This document shows, piece by piece, positions 16,929 through 24,449 of a stretch of 64,000 nt of DNA (its first letter is position 1; each line of letters opens with the position of its first letter). The notes under the pieces were generated by a model, which was not told the DNA's origin, ran no database searches, and saw only the letters and a list, made by a program, of their open reading frames with translations. Source of the DNA: Streptomyces sp. NBC_00102 (GTDB taxonomy: Bacteria; Actinomycetota; Actinomycetes; Streptomycetales; Streptomycetaceae); assembly GCF_026343115.1 (NCBI RefSeq), contig NZ_JAPEMC010000003.1:1-64000 (forward strand). Reading direction: 5' to 3'. The position numbers were made by a program, and so were the translations under genes.

Positions 16929-17648
16929 ATGAGCACGCGTCCCCTGCTGAACCAGCGCGAGGCCGCCACGGCGTGCGGCGTCTCGCGCACGACGATCCGC
17001 CGGCGCCGTGAGGCGGGCGATCTGCCCGGCGCGGTCCAGGACCCGCAGCGCGGGTGGCTGATCCCCGTCGAGGACCTCCTGGCGGCCGGGTTCCGGCTGA
17101 ACGCCCCCGCCGGACCCGACGAGGTGACCGCGGTGACCCCGGCCGGGCCGGACCAGGTCGTCGTCGCGGACCAGGAGGACGTGGCCGGGCTCCGCGCCGA
17201 ACTCGACCGCGCCCGCCACGAGCACGCCCTGGCCCTCGCCACCGCCGAACACGGACGCCAGCTCGCCGAGGCCGAGGCGCAGCTGTTGCGTGATCAGCTG
17301 GAGGCGCGGGCGGAGCACATCGCGGATCTTCAGCAGGCGTTGCGGGCGTTGGCGCCGGGGCCGGAGCGGGCGGTTCTCCAGCCGTCCGCGTCCGTTCCCG
17401 GGCAGGCGCCCCCGCCCGGGCGTCTGCTGCGGGGGCGGCCGCCGTGGCGGAGGCCGAGGGTGGCGGGGTGGAGGGCGGCGCCGGTGGTGGCGGCGGGCCG
17501 TCGCGCATCCGGAGTCACTGGTCGTGGAGGGGTGGCGTCACGGGTGACGCCACCCCTCTGCTGTTCGGTGCGAGGCAGGGACTCCGCCGGGCGGGGTAAG
17601 GGCACCGGCCGTCACGCGGGCCGGTTTACGGTTGTGCGCTGGTTGTAG
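16929..17648 (+). CDS. HTH / coiled-coil protein of plasmid type (3' end doubtful)
   Basis: A strong AGGGGAGGA precedes ATG 16929. Residues 5-30 form an excisionase-like HTH (REAATACGVSRTTIRRRREAG), and residues 75-140 form an Ala/Glu/Gln coiled coil (AEHGRQLAEAEAQLLRDQLE). After about residue 155 the frame becomes Arg/Gly/Pro-rich and runs through a perfect 15-bp hairpin at 17527-17558 that looks like a terminator. The real stop is therefore probably earlier, in a shifted frame ending at 17547, or the tail is junk created by a frameshift. It resembles small regulatory proteins of integrated actinobacterial plasmids. It converges with the gene at 17626-18747. Confidence 0.6.
   Translation: MSTRPLLNQREAATACGVSRTTIRRRREAGDLPGAVQDPQRGWLIPVEDLLAAGFRLNAPAGPDEVTAVTPAGPDQVVVADQEDVAGLRAELDRARHEHALALATAEHGRQLAEAEAQLLRDQLEARAEHIADLQQALRALAPGPERAVLQPSASVPGQAPPPGRLLRGRPPWRRPRVAGWRAAPVVAAGRRASGVTGRGGVASRVTPPLCCSVRGRDSAGRGKGTGRHAGRFTVVRWL
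17527..17558. terminator. 15-bp perfect hairpin
   Basis: GAGGGGTGGCGTCAC pairs with GTGACGCCACCCCTC around a 2-base loop. It lies inside the nominal end of the plus-strand gene at 16929 and just beyond the end of the minus-strand gene at 17626. It is best read as a shared bidirectional terminator, which puts the annotated plus-strand stop in doubt. Confidence 0.6.
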
Positions 17649-18747
17649 AGGCGCCGCACTGGGACGCGCGGCGGTGCCCCGGTGCGCGTCCCGGGTCACC
17701 GGGTGCGGGAGGGGCGGCGGGCGGGGGCGGTGGGGCGGTGGGGCGGCGGTGGGCGGGGACGGTGGGTTCGGCGGGGGCGGGCCCGGTGCCGGGGGCGGTG
17801 TTGGTGGTGGTGGTGGAGCGGGCGCGGGCGGCGGCCGGGGAGACGCGGGGGCGATCGGGGACCGGGGTGCCGGGCGGAGCGGTCAGGGTGTGGAGGGTAG
17901 CGGCGACCAGGCGCTCGGCGAGCTGGGCCGGCGGGCCCGGGCGGCCGAGCACGTCCTTGAGCCCGCCGAGGCGCAGGCGCAGGTCCGGCTCGCCGTCGGG
18001 GCCGTCCACGAGGGTCTTCATGCGCAGGGCCAGCAGGGGCCAGGGGCGGGCGCTGACGAGCAGGCTCGTCTCCTTCCCCGGGCCGAGGACGTCCTGGAGG
18101 ACCGTCACGAGGCGGTTGTTCTCGGCGGGCCGGACGTCCAGCTGGTTCAGGGCCTTCGCCCGGTCGGCGAGGTCCAGGTCGTGAGGGACCGTCAGGCCTG
18201 CGGTCAGCGGGCCCCACATCAAGCGCGCGTCCCTGCTCGCCCCCGACGCCGCCACCCCGGTGGGCACGGCGGCGGGCACGACGGGCGCAGCAGGCGCGGC
18301 GACGGGCACGGCGGTGGGCGCGGCGGGCGCCGGTGCCGTACGGGCGGCGGGGACCGGTCCGGGGGCCGTGCGGGCGGCGGGGGCCGTGCGGGCGGTGGCG
18401 GGGGGCGGGGTGGTGAGGAGGGTGGCCAGGGTGCGGTCGATGCCTTCGCCCTGGGCGTGCGCGGCGTTCAGGACGCGGGTGACGTCGACGCCCTGGGCGT
18501 CGAGACGGGCCAGGGCGGCGGCCATGTCGGGCCAGGCCGGGGAGGAGAGGATCGCGTCGCGTACGACGCCCTCGGGGACCGTGGCGCGCAGCAGGTCGGC
18601 CCACCGGTCGCTGCCCTCCGCGCGGATCCGGGCCGTGTTCGCGGTGACGGCCCGGTGCACGGAGTGGGCGACGGTGCCGAGCTGGGGCAGGAGCACGGTC
18701 AGGTCGACGCCGGCGTGCTGGAGGGTGGCGGGCCAAACGAGCCGCAC
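17626..18747 (-). CDS. hypothetical, resembles C-terminal part of actinobacterial conjugation/mobilisation proteins
   Basis: The product is 373 residues from GTG 18747. The N-terminal third contains an ILSSPAWPDMAAALARLDAQ segment followed by GVDVTRVLNAAHAQGEG, a pattern I associate with C-terminal tails of transfer proteins in Streptomyces integrative elements. The middle is a Pro/Ala/Val linker (about residues 110-165) and a second folded part (about 170-290), and the end is Pro-rich. In-frame TGA codons lie just upstream, so the gene either starts here or is a surviving 3' piece of a longer one. A double palindrome at 18835-18869 separates it from the divergent gene at 18909. The function is uncertain. 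Confidence 0.5.
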   Translation of the reverse strand: MRLVWPATLQHAGVDLTVLLPQLGTVAHSVHRAVTANTARIRAEGSDRWADLLRATVPEGVVRDAILSSPAWPDMAAALARLDAQGVDVTRVLNAAHAQGEGIDRTLATLLTTPPPATARTAPAARTAPGPVPAARTAPAPAAPTAVPVAAPAAPVVPAAVPTGVAASGASRDARLMWGPLTAGLTVPHDLDLADRAKALNQLDVRPAENNRLVTVLQDVLGPGKETSLLVSARPWPLLALRMKTLVDGPDGEPDLRLRLGGLKDVLGRPGPPAQLAERLVAATLHTLTAPPGTPVPDRPRVSPAAARARSTTTTNTAPGTGPAPAEPTVPAHRRPTAPPPPPAAPPAPGDPGRAPGHRRASQCGASTTSAQP

Positions 18748-18834
18748 GGCCCCAACGCCTCCAAAGTCGGCCGTCTGGCCACATCACCGTTCGCACCCTC
18801 TCCTTCATCTGAGTCCGCGCTACCGATTGGGCCA

Positions 18835-18869
18835 CTACTATGCATAGCAGAGGCTGCTATGCATAGTAG
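18835..18869. promoter_or_regulatory. nested palindrome in divergent promoter region
   Basis: Two 15-bp arms (CTACTATGCATAGCA and its complement) flank GAGGC. Each arm itself contains the palindrome CTATGCATAG. The result is two identical 10-bp dimer sites 20 bp apart (two helical turns), between the divergent genes at 18747 and 18909. It is an operator candidate, and the A/T-rich sequence stands out from the surroundings. Confidence 0.65.
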
Positions 18870-18908
18870 GTTATTGCGATCCGCGGCAGTCAGCACGAAG
18901 GGAATCAG

Positions 18909-19466
18909 ATGAAGGTGACCGTGTTCCAGTTCGAAGGCACCGCCGAAGAGCTGGATGCCTCCTCCATACTTGCGGAGTTGACGAGCCATCACGGCGGTGC
19001 GGTTTCGGTGAGCGCCCGGCGTGGCCCCGGCAGCGGGCCGCAGCCGGCCCGGATTCCGGGAGTGCCCGACGAAGGGCAGGAGACAGTCCGTCAGCTGCTG
19101 AACGGCAACCGTACTGCCGACCTGTTCGTCAGGTTCCTCGATGAAGCGACCCGGTGGGACAACGTCGGTGTCTACGGCATCAAGAGCAAGAACGCGCTGC
19201 CCGACGCTCCCCTGGACTACAGCCGCTACCTTCGCCTGCGTCGCCAGGGATCTCAGTTCGGCGGTTTTGCCTACGTATACGCCGGATCCAGCACCATCAA
19301 TCTTCGGCTCGCCTACAGCCAGCAGCAGCTCAACGACCTGGGAGTCACCACTGCACGGATTCTCACCACCGGGTACCCCGCATACCGCGTCAGCGTAGAC
19401 CTCATCGGAGAGGCGCCCCTGGCCGACGCCCTGCGGCTGGCCCAGCTCGCCTACAACGCCACGTGA
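18909..19466 (+). CDS. hypothetical protein, first gene of helicase cassette
   Basis: The product is 185 residues of unrecognised family. It is soluble and mixed alpha/beta with normal composition. Motif-like stretches are ATRWDNVGVYGIKSKNALP around residue 80 and YSRYLRLRRQGSQFGGFAYV near 105. GAAGGGAA precedes the ATG by a proper distance. The helicase gene starts 41 bp after its stop on the same strand, so the two are probably co-transcribed from the promoter near the double palindrome. It may be a partner or a regulatory/sensor component of the helicase; nothing in the sequence decides this. Confidence 0.7.
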   Translation: MKVTVFQFEGTAEELDASSILAELTSHHGGAVSVSARRGPGSGPQPARIPGVPDEGQETVRQLLNGNRTADLFVRFLDEATRWDNVGVYGIKSKNALPDAPLDYSRYLRLRRQGSQFGGFAYVYAGSSTINLRLAYSQQQLNDLGVTTARILTTGYPAYRVSVDLIGEAPLADALRLAQLAYNAT

Positions 19467-19507
19467 CCCAGACCTTCAGCAGTCCCAGGCTGACGAGGAG
19501 AGGCGAC

Positions 19508-22009
19508 ATGGACCTGCGGCCCCTCCAGCGACAGGCCGTCGACGCGGCCCTCCGGGTCCTCGAACCTCCCGACCGAACACTCCTGCCCGAGCGAGGGCTG
19601 CGGACTCAGGTCGTCATGGCGACCGGATCCGGTAAGACCCTCGTGGCCGCCCGCGTCGCCGAAGAACTCCACGCGGGCCGCGTGCTGGTGCTCGTGCCCT
19701 CGCTGGACCTGCTCGCCCAGACCGAGGCCGCGTGGCGCGAGGGGGGCCGCCGGGGGCCGATGATCGGGGTGTCCTCGCTGCGGGGTGAGGAGGTGTCCTT
19801 CCCCAACACCACGGACGTGGACGAGCTGGTGGAGTGGACGCGGGGCCTGGACAAGGTCACCGTGTACGCCACGTACGCCAGCCTCGGACTGGGCACGCTG
19901 GAACGGGCGCACGCCGGGGGCCTCGCGGCCTGGGACCTGATCGTCGTGGACGAAGCCCACCGCGTTTCGGGCCGGATCGGGAAGCCGTGGGCCGTCGTCC
20001 ACGACAACCAGAAGATCCCGTCCCTGCGCCGCCTCTACATGACGGCCACGCCCCGGCTCTGGCAGCTCGGGGACGAGGACGAGGCCGGCGCCCCCGGCGA
20101 GCTGGTCGCGAGCATGGACGACGACCCCGAGGGCCCCTTCGGCAGCCGCTGCTTCACCCTGACGCTCTCAGAGGCCATCGACCGGGGCATCTGTGCCCGC
20201 TACCAGGTCGTGTGCGTCGACGTCACCGACACCGCGCTCCAGGCCGCGCAGCTCCTGGGCGCGGAGAGCCGGTCGGCAGAGGTCCGCGGGGCCCGGCTCG
20301 CCGCGCTCCAGACCGCCCTGGTGAAGGCGTCGGCGGAGGAGAACTTCCGGCGCACGCTCGTCTTCCACCACGTCGTCAAGGAAGCCGAAGCCTTCGCGGC
20401 CGGCCTCCCGGACGTCGCCGCGCAGCTGCACGCATCCGACCCGGAGCTGTACCCGAAGACGATCTGGGCGGACTGGCTGTGTGGGGACCACAAGCCGCTC
20501 CACCGGCGCCGGCTGCTCGGGGAGTTCGCGGCGGGGATCGCCGCGGACGGCGCCGTGGTGGAGAAGTGCTTCCTGTGCTCGGTGAAGGTCCTGGGCGAGG
20601 GCGTCGACACCAAGAATTGCGACTCCGTCTACTGGGCCGACGTACGCGGCTCCATGCCCGACCTCGTCCAAGCCGTGGGACGAGCGCTGCGGATGCAGCC
20701 CGGCGAGGGCAAGGTCGCATCGCTCGTCGTGCCGGTGCTGCTCGGGCCGGGCGAGACGGCGGACAACATGCTCACCTCCCGGGCCTTCGGCGGGCTGGCC
20801 AAGCTGCTGGAGGCGCTGCGGGCGCACGACGCCAGGATCGTTGAGAGCCTCGCGGAGCAGCAGGCCCCGAGCCGCTACAAGCCCGTCCGCAAGGACGACA
20901 GCAGCAAGAGCACGGACGGGAGCGGTGAGGGCTCCGGAGGTGTCAGCGCTCCCGCCAAGGCACTGCTGAAGTTCTCCACGCCGCGCGACCCGGCTGCGCT
21001 CGCCGCGTTCATCAACCTGCGGGTCCTCAACCCGGAGCACGAGCACTGGCGGCGCGGCGTGGAGGCCGCCGTCATCTACGCCCGCGAGCACGGCGACCTC
21101 CGCGTCCCGTTCACCTTCCGGGTGCCCGCCGCCGACGACCAGGAGGCGGAAGCCGCCGGGTGGCCGGCCTCGCTCGCCAACTTCCCGCTCGGACAGTGGA
21201 CCGCCGACGCGCGCCGGTTCTACGCCCGCGGCGACATGGACGAGGACCGCGTCGTCCAGCTGGAGAAGCTCGGCATGATCTGGTCGCACCACGACGTCGC
21301 GTGGAAGGAGGGCCTGTCCGCCGCGCGCGGGTGGGCTGCCGAACACGGGCACCTTCTGGCCCCGCTCGACGCCACCTTCCAGGGCGCGAAGGTCGGCATC
21401 TTCCTGAAGAACGCGCGGGCCGCCGCCCGGAAAGCCGCCGAGAACGAACAGCGGCGTGCCGAGGGGTTGCCGGTGCAGTCGGCGACCGGGGCGCTGACGG
21501 ACGAGCGGCGCGAGCAGTTGGAGGAGATCGACGCCTCGTGGTGCCCGTCCTGGCCGGTGGCCTGGCAGCGGGCCTTCCACCTCGTGCGGATGCACCTGGA
21601 CGCCGGTGAGACACTGCCCACCGAGGCGGGCGTCGTCATGCGCCAGGGCGAGGATCTCGGGCGGTGGGTGCAGTCGGTTCGGTTCGGGTGGGACCAGCTG
21701 ACGACCGTGCAGCAGTGGATGTGCGAGCAGGTCCTCGGGATCGAGCCCGCCACCGAGGACGAGAAGCCGCCGCCGCGTCGTACGCAGGCCGACAAGTGGG
21801 CGATGAACTACGAGGCCGCCCGCCAGTTCTACGAGCGTGAGGGGCACTTCCAGGTCCCCAGGAAGCATGTCGAGCGGATCGGTGGCGAGGGCCAGGAGGA
21901 GCGGGAGTACAGGCTGGGCTCCTGGATCGGGAATCAGCGCAGCCGGGCGGCGACCCTGTCCCCGGAGCGGATGGAGCTGCTGTCCGCGATCGGGATGCGG
22001 TGGTCCTGA
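19508..22009 (+). CDS. DEAH-box superfamily 2 helicase with helicase-associated (HA) repeats
   Basis: The product is 833 residues, starting at ATG 19508 with GAGGAGAGG just upstream. Walker A is ATGSGKT at residues 38-44, DEAH at 148-151, motif III TATP near 183, and motif VI QAVGRALRM near 400. From about residue 500 the protein has several helicase-associated Trp-rich repeats; the last ends in RSRAATLSPERMELLSAIGM. Such SF2-HA proteins are frequent near Streptomyces chromosome ends and on linear plasmids, with unclear function. The stop overlaps the next ATG (TGATG). A decayed copy of its last 85 codons lies at 40486-40740. Confidence 0.88.
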   Translation: MDLRPLQRQAVDAALRVLEPPDRTLLPERGLRTQVVMATGSGKTLVAARVAEELHAGRVLVLVPSLDLLAQTEAAWREGGRRGPMIGVSSLRGEEVSFPNTTDVDELVEWTRGLDKVTVYATYASLGLGTLERAHAGGLAAWDLIVVDEAHRVSGRIGKPWAVVHDNQKIPSLRRLYMTATPRLWQLGDEDEAGAPGELVASMDDDPEGPFGSRCFTLTLSEAIDRGICARYQVVCVDVTDTALQAAQLLGAESRSAEVRGARLAALQTALVKASAEENFRRTLVFHHVVKEAEAFAAGLPDVAAQLHASDPELYPKTIWADWLCGDHKPLHRRRLLGEFAAGIAADGAVVEKCFLCSVKVLGEGVDTKNCDSVYWADVRGSMPDLVQAVGRALRMQPGEGKVASLVVPVLLGPGETADNMLTSRAFGGLAKLLEALRAHDARIVESLAEQQAPSRYKPVRKDDSSKSTDGSGEGSGGVSAPAKALLKFSTPRDPAALAAFINLRVLNPEHEHWRRGVEAAVIYAREHGDLRVPFTFRVPAADDQEAEAAGWPASLANFPLGQWTADARRFYARGDMDEDRVVQLEKLGMIWSHHDVAWKEGLSAARGWAAEHGHLLAPLDATFQGAKVGIFLKNARAAARKAAENEQRRAEGLPVQSATGALTDERREQLEEIDASWCPSWPVAWQRAFHLVRMHLDAGETLPTEAGVVMRQGEDLGRWVQSVRFGWDQLTTVQQWMCEQVLGIEPATEDEKPPPRRTQADKWAMNYEAARQFYEREGHFQVPRKHVERIGGEGQEEREYRLGSWIGNQRSRAATLSPERMELLSAIGMRWS

Positions 22010-22266
22010 TGGTGGGCGTCGTCGTCACCGCGGCCGCCGCGCTCGCCGTCGGCTATCTGCTCGGGCGGCTGCGCCCGTGGCGGCGGCTGGGTGACTGGGC
22101 GGCCGATCAGGTCCGCCACGCCGGGGCGTGGGTCCGGGGCGGCTTCGGCCGCCAGGCCGTCGTCGTCCTGGCCCACGCCGTCACCGCGCCGCGCACCAGC
22201 TGGCGCATCCTGCGCGCCCCGGCCACCGACACCTCGGTGCCGGCGCCCGTAAGCGATCCGGACTGA
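22009..22266 (+). CDS. small membrane-anchored protein of the helicase cassette
   Basis: The product is 85 residues. An N-terminal hydrophobic helix (VGVVVTAAAALAVGYLLG, about residues 2-20) is followed by a basic cytoplasmic part with RPWRRLGDW and an Ala/Val-rich segment. It is translationally coupled to the helicase by TGATG. The same junction, with the first 15 or so codons, is recognisable in the decayed copy at 40740. The family is unrecognised. Confidence 0.65.
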   Translation: MVGVVVTAAAALAVGYLLGRLRPWRRLGDWAADQVRHAGAWVRGGFGRQAVVVLAHAVTAPRTSWRILRAPATDTSVPAPVSDPD

Positions 22267-22304
22267 GTCGCCAACCGCACCCGCCACGACAAGGGAGACA
22301 CCGC

Positions 22305-23118
22305 ATGAGCACCGAGCAGCACGACGCCGACGCGTACGGCCAGGAGCTGGCCCGCATCAGCCACCACCAGCACGAGGCCACCGACGCGCGGTTCACGGTC
22401 TTCCAGGCCCTGGCCGCCGTCGGCATCGGACACGAGCAGGCCGACGACATCGTGGCGAAGCTGGAGGCCGGGGCGGTGGCTGGCGCACACACCTGGGTCT
22501 CCGAGAGCAGCCCCCCCGCACAAGTCCGAGGAGCGGTTCGAGGACGGCTGGTGCGCCGGTGTCCGCGACGTCGCCAGCCAGCTGCTGCGCATCGCCGACA
22601 CCACCGCCACCACGGGGCGGGGGCTCGCCGCGTCCAACGCCATGTTGGTCGCGCACCTTCAGCAGTCGGCCTCTCCGGCTCCGCAGGAGGCTCCGGTGGA
22701 GGAAGCGGCCCCGGCCATGGTGCTGGACGCGGCGGACGTCCTGGCGGTGGCGGAGCGGTTCCCGTGGGCCGTGGCCGCACCGGGGGTGCGGCACTGGCCG
22801 GACGGCGGGGACTTCCTGGACGTCGCGCTGAGCGCGGTGCGCCCCGAGGAACGCGAGGGGTACATCGAGCGCCTGGAGGCGTTCGTGGAGCAGCACCGCG
22901 CCCGCCTGGAGGAGATGCTGCGCACGCACGGGCCGGGCAGCAGGCCCGCCTCGCACGGCCGGTACGCGCTGGTCGGGCAGCCCGAGACCCTGGTCATCGT
23001 GGAGCGGATGGAGACCGCGCCGTTCCTCCTGCGCGGCCAGTGGGAGAAGAAGCTGGAGACCGTCTTCCTGGACGACCTCGAGTTCGCGTGGGGGCCACGC
23101 ATCCGCCTCAGCCGGTGA
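22305..23118 (+). pseudogene. MSTEQH-type hypothetical protein, broken by a poly-C frameshift
   Basis: GGGAG precedes ATG 22305. The first about 70 residues (QHDADAYGQELARISHHQHE, FTVFQALAAVGIGHEQADD) are clean. At 22509-22515 there is a run of seven C. Reading on in frame gives Arg-rich noise, whereas skipping one C gives HKSEERFEDGWCAGVRDVAS and an open frame to TGA 23116-23118 ending in EFAWGPRIRLSR. A six-C ancestor would yield one protein of about 270 residues. The family is unknown. A homologue in worse decay lies at 41831 and at 43066-43116. The indel may be a true mutation, phase-variable slippage or a sequencing error. Confidence 0.65.
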
Positions 23119-23140
23119 GGCGGTCCTCCGGGCGAGGTGG

Positions 23141-23183
23141 GACACCGAGGGCCCAGCAGACGTTCTGCTGGGCCCTCGGTGTC
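23141..23183. terminator. bidirectional terminator hairpin with 20-bp arms
   Basis: GACACCGAGGGCCCAGCAGA pairs perfectly with its complement at 23164-23183 around a CGT loop. It lies between the convergent genes ending at 23118 (plus) and 23224 (minus). Confidence 0.8.
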
Positions 23184-23223
23184 GCCGGTGCTCACGGCGT
23201 TTCAGCGGCGCCTTGCGGGGAGT

Positions 23224-24063
23224 TCACGCGGGCGTGGAGGTCTTGTGCCAGAAGTCGTCGAGCCTGTCGGTGCGGCTGAACTCTCGCTGTTCCCGGACCG
23301 TGATCTTGTGGGGGACAGCTGCGGCCTTGATCGTGGTGTAAGCCTCCTCGTTGAGCGAGCCCTGTTCGTGGAGGTGTTCCAAGAGCAGGGCGAGCGCGTC
23401 AGCGGTGGCGACGGACTTCTCGGTCGTGCGGGCGAGCTGCGGCTGGTTGAGCTGAGCGAATCCGGCGAGTTCGGACGGCTGGTTCTCGTCGGCGACGAGC
23501 GTCAGGTTGTGCCGCCTGACGTCGCCGTCGCCCTGCTGCCACAAGCATCGGCCGAAGCGCATACGCACAGGCGTCTCGCTTACACCGCGGCGAACGACGT
23601 CGAAGTACGAGTCGCCCTGCGTCTGGAGAAGTTCCTCCAGGCGCTCGCTTTCCTGGCCGGCGACCTCGGTGACGAGGGTCAGTACGAGAGAGTCCTTGCT
23701 GATGGACTCGTCGTACTGCACGGGCACAAGGACCATCCCGTCAGCTTCCACGGCGGATGCCTGGAGTCCCTCTACTTCCTGGATCTCCAGGTTGTAGGTG
23801 TAGATCGCAGGCCGTTCCCCCTGGGTGTAGGAGTAACGGTTGCTGGAGACCTGCCACTCGGCGTCGGGGCCCTGGAGGTACTTGGTTCCGTCGGTGGCGG
23901 CTTGGAGCTCGGCGTTCAGTTCCTCGGACGCGTCTTCGGGCACACGCATCTCCAACGCGAAGCGGCGCAGAGAGCGGCCAGTGTGAGCGGAAACGATCGA
24001 GGGAATCTCTTCGGCCTTGAGATCGCGGTCAGCACCCAGAAGGGCGAGGGAAAGTGTGGTCAT
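23224..24063 (-). CDS. hypothetical protein (279 residues), unrecognised
   Basis: It encodes a soluble protein with balanced composition and fewer Arg/Ala than its neighbours, suggesting a different history. The N-terminal 100 residues contain PSIVSAHTGRSLRRFALEM and TKYLQGPDAEWQVSSNRYSY. A middle part has QYDESISKDSLVLTLVTEV, and the C-terminus carries DALALLLEHLHEQGSLNEEA. Helical stretches dominate the second half. I do not recognise a family, and there is no operon partner: upstream is the large hairpin at 24197-24285 and downstream the 20-bp terminator. GGTGGGGG just before ATG 24063 is a good ribosome site. Confidence 0.7.
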   Translation of the reverse strand: MTTLSLALLGADRDLKAEEIPSIVSAHTGRSLRRFALEMRVPEDASEELNAELQAATDGTKYLQGPDAEWQVSSNRYSYTQGERPAIYTYNLEIQEVEGLQASAVEADGMVLVPVQYDESISKDSLVLTLVTEVAGQESERLEELLQTQGDSYFDVVRRGVSETPVRMRFGRCLWQQGDGDVRRHNLTLVADENQPSELAGFAQLNQPQLARTTEKSVATADALALLLEHLHEQGSLNEEAYTTIKAAAVPHKITVREQREFSRTDRLDDFWHKTSTPA

Positions 24064-24196
24064 ACCCCCACCCTTTCACCTGGGTCCGACAAAGGGCTCT
24101 GAAGCGGAACTATGCCTGGGGTTAAGCCTGTTGTAGCGCCGGGTGGGATGCGTGCAGGGGCGGGGGTACACCGGGGAGACAGCAGCCCCAGCCCTC

Positions 24197-24285
24197 GGGC
24201 CCCAGGTCCTACACGCACTCCAGTTTGATGCCACGGGATCAAAGCGCCCGGCATCGCACTGGTGTGCGTGTAGGACCTGGGGCCC
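24197..24285. repeat. 89-bp inverted repeat (large stem-loop)
   Basis: Perfect 22-bp outer arms (24197-24218 and 24264-24285, starting GGGCCCCAGGTCCTACACGC) are extended inward by a second, nearly perfect stem (CCAGTTTGATGCC against GGCATCGCACTGG). The total is about 35 paired bases per arm. It lies in the 386-bp gap downstream of the lasso ABC exporter gene. It could be a strong terminator, a MITE-like remnant or a structured RNA. The rest of the gap (24064-24449) holds no gene I can support. Confidence 0.7.
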
Positions 24286-24449
24286 TTGGTGGCTCCCGTG
24301 CGGGCTACGGGGTGAGCCTGGAAGCGAGTCGGCTGTGCCAGTGGACTTCCCCGCTGGCGCAGAGGTTGGCGTGCTGGATGTACTCGGCGACGGGCTCGGA
24401 CATGACCCGGGTCTGCAGGTGTCCAGGTCGGAGTAAAACTCGTCACCAG

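Noticed and set aside
18795..18840. D-arm-like text on the minus strand (GTGGCCCAATCGGTAGCGC), suggesting a tRNA or att site
   Set aside because: The D stem has a mismatch, the following bases cannot form an anticodon stem, and no acceptor or T arm is found.
19154..19507. Upstream extension of the helicase frame
   Set aside because: It overlaps the 18909 gene in another frame; GAGGAGAGG directly before ATG 19508 fixes the start.
20168..21868. 566-codon minus-strand frame within the helicase
   Set aside because: Antisense shadow of a high-GC gene; Arg/Gly/Leu-biased composition.
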